Under the pieces are notes generated by a model. The model did no database searches and was not told the origin of the DNA. It saw nothing but the letters and a program-made list of their open reading frames with translations. From Morella rubra (taxonomy: Eukaryota > Streptophyta > Magnoliopsida > Fagales > Myricaceae), in the NCBI GenBank assembly GCA_003952965.2, contig CM025849.1:32895949-32959948 (forward strand): 64,000 bases of DNA. Reading direction: 5' to 3'. Below are positions 58,300 through 64,000 of this stretch, in pieces. A program made the translations under genes and the position numbers. The number at the start of each line of letters is the position of its first letter. The stretch's first letter is position 1.

Positions 58300-59140
58300 A
58301 CTACGGAATAACTACTTTCTGTTAGTTGTTTTAACTCATTAAGTAAATTTTTTTTTTCATAACACGGCTATGCTGTTAGATATTTGTATGACAATAAAAA
58401 TAGGAAATAAAAAGAATTTTTCTAATAATTAAACATATTATAAATAAATATCAATATTTCTATCACAGTTTAAAAATATTAGGTAAGAGGTATTTTTGGA
58501 ATTAAAATAAATAATTATTTCTTATTTTGTATAATGAAAACAAATTCGTTAGTGAATAATTGAGATTTTTGGAATTACCCAAACTATTATAAATAAACAT
58601 CTATAACAATAAAAAAAAGTACGTAATAAAAGAGATTTTCAGAATTATAATAATTATATTATCAATAAATATCAACATTTGTGTCACAATAAAAAATAGA
58701 AGATGAGAGGGTATTTTCGAAATTATTCCCAATATTATAAATAAACATCAACATTTGTATGAACATAAAAATAGAAAATACAGGGTTAATTCGAAATTAT
58801 TCCCAATATTACAAATAAACATAAAAAAAAAAAAAAAAGGGATTTTCGAAGTATCAAAATATTATAAATAAACATGAACATTTGTATGATAATAAAAAGT
58901 AGAAAATAAAATTTATTTTCTGAATTATAATAAAAATTTATAAATAAATATCAATATAAATATAATTTTATATTTTATCTTTTACACACATCCCAATAAA
59001 GATAAAAACTAAATAACAACCTTAAAAATCATAATCACCTCTTTTCACACCAATCATTAAAAGTCAACAAACTCTACACAAACACCAATAAACTCTATCA
59101 TCACATAAAAATTCTCAAAATAAAAAAAATCCTCAAAATA
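58300..59140. repeat. AT-rich subterminal tandem repeats of the Harbinger element
   Basis: Imperfect units of roughly 55-65 bases recur at least six times, each with ATTATAAATAAA(C/T)AT, CAA(C/T)ATTTGTAT and AATAAAAA(T)AGAAAAT. Such subterminal arrays are candidate transposase or ORF1 binding sites; that role is inference. Confidence 0.6.
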
Positions 59141-59160
59141 TAGCATAACCGAACAAGCCC

Positions 59161-59163
59161 TAA
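59161..59163. repeat. TAA target-site duplication, right
   Basis: Followed directly by acttgtttcttcttaaag, the continuation of SCAB1 intron 10 at 14178. Confidence 0.88.
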
Positions 59164-59374
59164 ACTTGTTTCTTCTTAAAGAAAAGAGGAGGGATGGTTT
59201 GACATTTATTTCCTGTCCCTCTTTCTTATGTTTTGTTCAAGCAAACACTGTAGATATGGCATATATCCATGGAGAAAGAAAAAGAAGTGTCGAGGGATTT
59301 GACTAAAATGGAACACATGGGATATACTGATTGATCAGGTACACATGGGATTTAACTGAAGTGATGCTCAGGTA

Positions 59375-59605
59375 ATGATTGATCACCTTTGCAATTCTGA
59401 GGTTCTGCCTGATTGGATCATTGAAGAGGATGTCTTTTATCTTAAATCTAGATGGCAAGAGCACCCCAACTGGCAGTTTCGTTGGATCCCCGGGGAAGCT
59501 AATGGCATGGCTCACGAGCTTGCACACTGGTGCAGGAGGATGGATGTTGTGGGGGGCTATTGGTGTTTCTATGATTCCCCCCGATATTGTCTCCTGGGAC
59601 TCTGA
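59375..59605 (+). pseudogene. RNase H-like (RVT_3) C-terminal fragment
   Basis: The open frame reads WIIEEDVFYLKSRWQEHPNW, then QFRWIPGEANGMAHELAHW. The last part is the conserved end of the plant RVT_3 RNase H domain (HVPREAN-AH-LA pattern). It replaces the middle of the SCAB1 intron 10 copy, so a LINE 3' piece was inserted or swapped in here. No A-tail is clear. Confidence 0.65.
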
Positions 59606-59814
59606 TGGTTAAGGTTTCGGTTGATTTTTTTTTTTTTGTTCCGGTCTTCTCTTTTGATTTCTCCTGTATTTCTCAAATTTACAAAGGCCCTTTGGTCTCA
59701 AATGAGTGGAAGTCATATCTCTGGGTTTTTGTGCGTAGAATGTCGAGCGTTTATCCTTTGGTCTCATCTGAGTTCAAGTCATATCTCAGGTCAGTCATTC
59801 CTGACATTTTTTTT

Positions 59815-60871
59815 TTTTGCTTGTTTTTTTTCTTTTCCAATGTTGTTTCTCCCCAACCCTAGGCATATTTTTTCGTTTGCCATTTTGTCCGAGTGTCAAC
59901 CAAGTTTCTCTCTCGTAGTTGGGGGGAAGGATTGCAACTTCATTGTATATTTTTAAGACATTACTCGAGGTTTCGTTTGATTCAAGTATTTGGTGAATGT
60001 TTGAGGATTGATCATAACTGGAGTTCACTTGGCTACATTTTTCAATGAAGATTTATACTCGTGATACTATTGACATTTCCCTCTCATTCTCCCCCCATCC
60101 AAACAATTCAATCTATGTTCATCTTACGAGTAAAAGGTTACCATGTTGTCATCGAAATTTAGTTGTTCATGAATGGTTTTCTTTGGTTATCCGTATAATG
60201 CAATTTCCTAGCCAAGGAGAATTTGATTCCTTAGGTAATGTTTGGCAAGCAAAAATGTTCAAAATTTTAAGTTTGTAGAAGAAAATTTTTGAGTTTGGCT
60301 TTTTATGGGGGTTTGTAAAAAAATTGGTGAAAAAGTTAAAGAATGTTTGATTGTAAAATGATTTTCATTAGAGTTTGTTAAAAAATAAGAAGAAGCTTGA
60401 TGGATTTTTTTAATGAAAAATTAAATGTTTTAAAGCCCTCTTAAACATAGGAAATTGAAAGAATCAATTAAAAGGTAATCAAATGAATATTAAAAATCCT
60501 AATAGTGGTCATCAACCTTAGGATTATTAAACTCAATAACACCTCTTTTTTTTTTTTTTTTCGATTATTAAACTTTGGTTTCGACAACAAGTTAGGTAAA
60601 TTCAATTCTAATGATGTGAATGTGTTAAGATCGATGTAAAATAAAAATTTCTAAAACAAATGAGAAGGCATCATGTACAATAGCAAACTAAAGACATTTT
60701 AGAAGACATGGAAATAACATTAATATATAAAAAGAAAACAAAAATAGGTAACTCAAGAATATGGAAACTTTCATTCTCTTACAAATAAGGTTCTTTCTCA
60801 AATTCATAGCAAGTAGATATGAAAGGTATTTACCTAGTTCTCTCTCATCACTGCTAAGCACGACCTAATTG
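59815..60871. repeat. SCAB1-DC1 spacer, unit F copy
   Basis: Matches 15350-16450 and 24450-25480, including ttgtcatcgaaatttagtt and ggtcatcaaccttaggatta. No coding sequence. Confidence 0.65.
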
Positions 60872-60875
60872 CTAT

Positions 60876-62493
60876 GAATTACAAATATGCCCACTCCAAT
60901 TAGTGGCTTTGCATTGGTCACATTCAAAGAAACAATCCTCAGAAAGTACGTCGCATGACTTACATGGAGGGGAGTACTTAGCCTTTCGAACATAAGTGAG
61001 CGGGTGCTCGTGAAAGTCATACATGTAAGTGCTCCCCCACTTTATGTATGGAAATCTCCCGCGAACACATTGGGTATGTGCATCAAAATCGCATTTTGCA
61101 CGGTTGTAGAAACAGTGCTTCGGGATTCTTTCTTTTTCGCAAAGTACACAAAAGTATTCCTCGGAATCATCCTCGACAGCATAGGTAAGTTTGAGGGGAT
61201 GTTTATCATACTTGTGCTTAATCATGAGCGGAAGAGTCGCACATTTAAAACACATGGCAAAATGCATTCAGTACATACAAATACTGTGCCTCTAACCGGG
61301 ATGCCATGGCAACCATGGCATCTTTCCCTGGAAGATATAGCAAGGTAGAGGGAATGCTGATGAGCTTCATGTTGAAGGGTTTCTGGAAGTGTACAACACT
61401 GAACGTCAAGATTGTAGCCAGAGTCACATTCGTAGCTGAAGCCAGGACGAAATTCAAGACAAGCATCGCAAAGGAAGGCGCACTGATCCCTTGAGAAGAG
61501 GGTGAGCTGGTGTGGATGAAGTGGGTGTCGTTTCTTTGTAGGCAATTTAGCACATCTGTCATGAAGAAAGAAACTGCATTGCTCACAACTGTAAAAAGGG
61601 CCTGAGATTAATAGCGTACATCCTTCACACAGCTTCTCATCCTGAGTTCTTCACAATTGAGGACTAGGTTATGTTGATGACTGAAATGTTTTATCTCCCC
61701 AGCAGCTTCTTCATCCCCTTTTAGGTTGATCTCCTCCAACCCTGACTCAGCTTCTTTGCCCTCCCTTAGGGGTTCTACAAAAGCGTAATAATCGTATGTG
61801 CAAATCGCATGGGCCACGTAATCACATTCTTGACAATAATAAGCCGCATAGCTTGGGTTGATCTTCTTGTAGCAGAGTCTGCAGAATACGTCGTTAGCTG
61901 GCAGCTCCTTCACTTGACGAAGAGAATAAGTGTGAGCAAGAGTGTGGTTATGTGCTGCAATTTTGATGGTGCTTGGAAAGTTCGCACATTTGGTGTGAAC
62001 CAAGAATTGACAGATGCTACATAGGCTATATAGGCTATCTATGTCTTTGCATTCCTCACCACACGCTTCACAAGTGAATTGGATCTGCTTGAAAAAATGG
62101 GTGAACACATGTTGATGTTGATGTTGATGACTATTGTCAGTATCAATTCGCCAACGCTCAGAAGCACATTTGATGTCAAGGTCATACCAGCAACTATTGC
62201 AATTGTAAAAGAAACAATTTGTACAATTCTTTAGGCTGGCATCACAATATCTACGAACTGATGATGTTCGGAGAGTAAGTGTGTGGTTTGGGTGCATCAT
62301 GCATGGGGTGTTGAATCTCCACGGGCAGTTCAGCGCAGGATTTATGAAGAAGGAAGTTACATTCACTGCATTTGTAGCCAGGACCCAATACTGACTCCTC
62401 GCACCCGGAACAAATAACTCCCTTCTCGCCATCAGTTTCCAGCACTTCTGTCTGGATCAAGGGATGCTCGTGGCTGAAATGTTCAATCTCCAT
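60876..62493 (-). pseudogene. DC1-domain protein, copy 6, frameshifted
   Basis: From the methionine at 62493 (MEIEHFSHEHPLIQ) the first module is intact. A 7-base insertion (catcatg, near 62298) then shifts the frame. The next frame is open through CDASLKNCTNCFFYNC, CEACGEECKDIDSLYSLC, CRLCYKKINPSYAAYYC and the acidic linker to about 61645, where one base is lost (tctcatcctgagtt). Another base is lost near 61262 (aaaatgcattc). The C-terminal frame MCFKCATLPLMIKHKYDK to GHICNS ends near 60876. With three simple indels it is the least damaged full-length copy. Confidence 0.88.
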
Positions 62494-63330
62494 CTCTTTG
62501 ATCAAAGCCTCTGCGTCTCTCTCTTAGACAATCACGAACACAACCATGGTTTGTACCCACACAAGTACAGAGAGATCGTGTTATAAGAAACTACGAACCA
62601 AGAAGAAGAATAAGAAGCAGCATCACCTCAGAATTTGATAAGTTCAAGTCAGATCATGAATAGAGTAGGATGATCTTTACCTTATTCCATACGAAATTCA
62701 CCTCTAGATGGAGATTGTTGAGAAACTATCAAAACCCAGATACTCTTCAGTTTGTTGAAATTCTCTAAGTTCAGCTCTATCTTGTCTTTCTTCCTAAAAC
62801 AAGTAGACCCCAAGAGGAAAAGCAAGGAAAGGCAAAGGATGTCCACAAATTTGGTGGGCAGAGACACGACTTGGAGAGGAAACAGACACATTAACCCCCA
62901 GTCTGTTGTAATTTTCCAGTGAAATGAATTTTCACATTGACCGCCAGTCAATGATAACATAAAAGAAGGAAAAGGGAACAATACATTGACCCCCAGTCAA
63001 TCGATATTCAAGTCATGTTTTCTCTGTTTGTTTACAGTTTATCTATGAATAAAATTTTATTTTCCTACTGAAGTTACACTTATTAATGTCTCGACATTAA
63101 AATTGAAAAAAAAAAAAAAACGCATGTGACGTAATATAACAGTTGCAACATGGGGGTAAAGGGTAAATGTAACAGTAGTTTGAGTGGCAAATTTAAGAAT
63201 TAGAGATATAAATTATAAAAAAGAGAAAATATATTTTCACTCACTATATTTTTATTTTAAGGTTAATTTTTAACAATTTCTTTAGATTGTAAAAAAATAT
63301 TTTTAGTCACTTAAATTTGACAGTTAATAA
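62494..63330. other. 5' flank of DC1 copy 6
   Basis: Paralogous to the other DC1 flanks for about 250 bases, then A-rich unassigned DNA. A short motif, ttgacc(c/g)ccagtcaat, occurs near 62937 and 62987 and also near 27535, 37717 and 39915, and is reused across the flanks. No gene is seen. Confidence 0.45.
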
Positions 63331-63339
63331 ATTATGCTT

Positions 63340-64000
63340 CTGGAAATATATTGAATGGCTTTGGTGTCATGAGTTCAGCGCTAGCGAAAGTAAGGTGGGG
63401 AAATGGGTGTTAGCAGTTCCTAAAGGTGCAAGGAAGAAGTCTTTGTTTCTGGGTTTATAGGAAGTGTTCAAGAGAGCGACACTTGGTTCTGTTCTGCGTT
63501 TGCGAAGATCAGCTGAGCAATTCCCCACACCCCCCCCAGGATGTTATCTGCGACTTGATATAGGGAAGGTCTCTGACTTAAAGAAAGGCTGTAAGTGTAG
63601 AAATGAGTGGAGACTCACTTGAAGATGCATGCAACAGCAGATACATACTTGCTTCAGTGATTGTCACTCAAAATTTTTTAAACTTGATAAGAATGATGTT
63701 GAGAAGACTGTTAATAGTGGCAGAGGGACTTGTTTGGAAGATGATAGTGCTTGAGAAGCAGATTTTGTGAGAGGAAAAGGTATTTAGGGTGGAACAAAAT
63801 TGATTACACACTCTTGTTTATGGGTCCTGGTCATGAATCGTTTATGTTTGCTTCTAAAAACAATCTTGGTCTTGATTACACAGATGACATGTTGGACTCT
63901 ATGATTGACAGTGTAAAAGTGGGATCTATCAACATGAAAGGTTGGTGGAAACATAAGGAACTTTTTATTCGTCAGTGCACAAAAACTGGTTGATTGGTGA
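63340..64000 (+). pseudogene. hAT-family (DUF659-type) transposase remnant, copy 3, cut by window end
   Basis: Matches 29010-29715 and 46325-47070 (ttgaatggctttggtgtcat, LDYTDDMLDSMIDSVKVGS, NMKGWWKHKELF). It has a deletion after gtaaggtggggaa that removes about 85 bases present in the other copies. It probably leads into a further SCAB1-DC1 unit right of the window. Confidence 0.72.

Larger units (their letters stand above)
50592..59160 (+). mobile_element. 8.57-kb PIF/Harbinger transposon
   Basis: Flanked by TAA at 50589-50591 and 59161-59163, the 3-bp TWA target of this superfamily. The unbroken site is visible in SCAB1 intron 10 (TTTTAAACTTG at 14172). The right end, reversed, begins GGGCTTGTTCGGTTA, a typical Tourist/PIF terminus. 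The left end GAGGACGTTCGTTTT matches it at about 10 of 15 positions. Inside, all on the + strand, are a Myb/SANT-like ORF1, a DDE_Tnp_4 transposase and a GRF zinc-finger gene. Both transposition ORFs carry frameshifts, so this copy is probably not self-sufficient. Confidence 0.92.
59161..59810 (+). pseudogene. SCAB1 fragment F, continued: intron 10 right of the Harbinger element
   Basis: 59161-59340 continues intron 10 (aacttgtttcttcttaaag, catatatcc). 59620-59800 matches 14690-14855 (cctttggtctca, agaatgtcgagc). In SCAB1 a different sequence fills the middle. At about 59812 it jumps into the spacer (15350), so exons 11 and 12 are deleted. Confidence 0.8.

Overview
The window is nuclear DNA from a flowering plant, probably a woody eudicot. 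The evidence is GT-AG introns of up to about 2.6 kb, plant-only gene families (SCAB1, DC1, ATL RING-H2) and plant transposons (PIF/Harbinger, hAT, LINE, TRIM). I cannot name the species. There is one 774-base assembly gap (33684-34457).

Only one gene looks fully intact: SCAB1 (STOMATAL CLOSURE-RELATED ACTIN BINDING PROTEIN 1), + strand, twelve coding exons from 570 to 15200 that join in frame to 494 codons. Its introns hold a non-autonomous hAT-like element (intron 3), an internally deleted LINE (intron 8) and a TRIM retrotransposon (intron 9). Downstream and convergent is a DC1 (cysteine/histidine-rich C1) gene, already frameshifted.

From about 23.6 kb to the end, this SCAB1 3' part plus DC1 pair recurs as decayed segmental duplicates. 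DC1 copies lie on the - strand at 16.5-18.0, 25.5-27.1, 32.7-33.7, 35.6-37.2, 38.8-39.4 and 60.9-62.5 kb, and every one carries frameshifts, stops or truncation. SCAB1 fragments lie at 23.8-24.3 (exons 11-12), 30.4 (exon 9), 31.1-32.0 and 34.5-34.9 (intron 9), 48.6-50.6 (exons 9-10) and 59.2-59.8 kb (intron 10). A decayed hAT (DUF659-type) transposase block sits upstream of these at 29-30, 46-47.7 and 63.3-64 kb, a spacing of about 17 kb. Fragments of other genes are caught in the array: an ATL RING-H2 E3 ligase (27.8 and 38.2-38.8 kb) and the first exon of OST48/DGL1 (45.0-45.3 kb).

Two DNA transposons can be delimited to the base. A ZMYM1-like hAT (40985-43779) has an 8-bp target duplication and a nested 1.55-kb insertion. 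An 8,569-bp PIF/Harbinger element (50592-59160) sits in the intron-10 part of a SCAB1 fragment with a TAA target duplication. It holds a Myb/SANT-like ORF1, a DDE transposase with its D-D-E residues still present, and a third gene coding a GRF zinc finger with a C-terminal membrane segment. That third gene and the stepwise history of the SCAB1-DC1 array are the most interesting things here.
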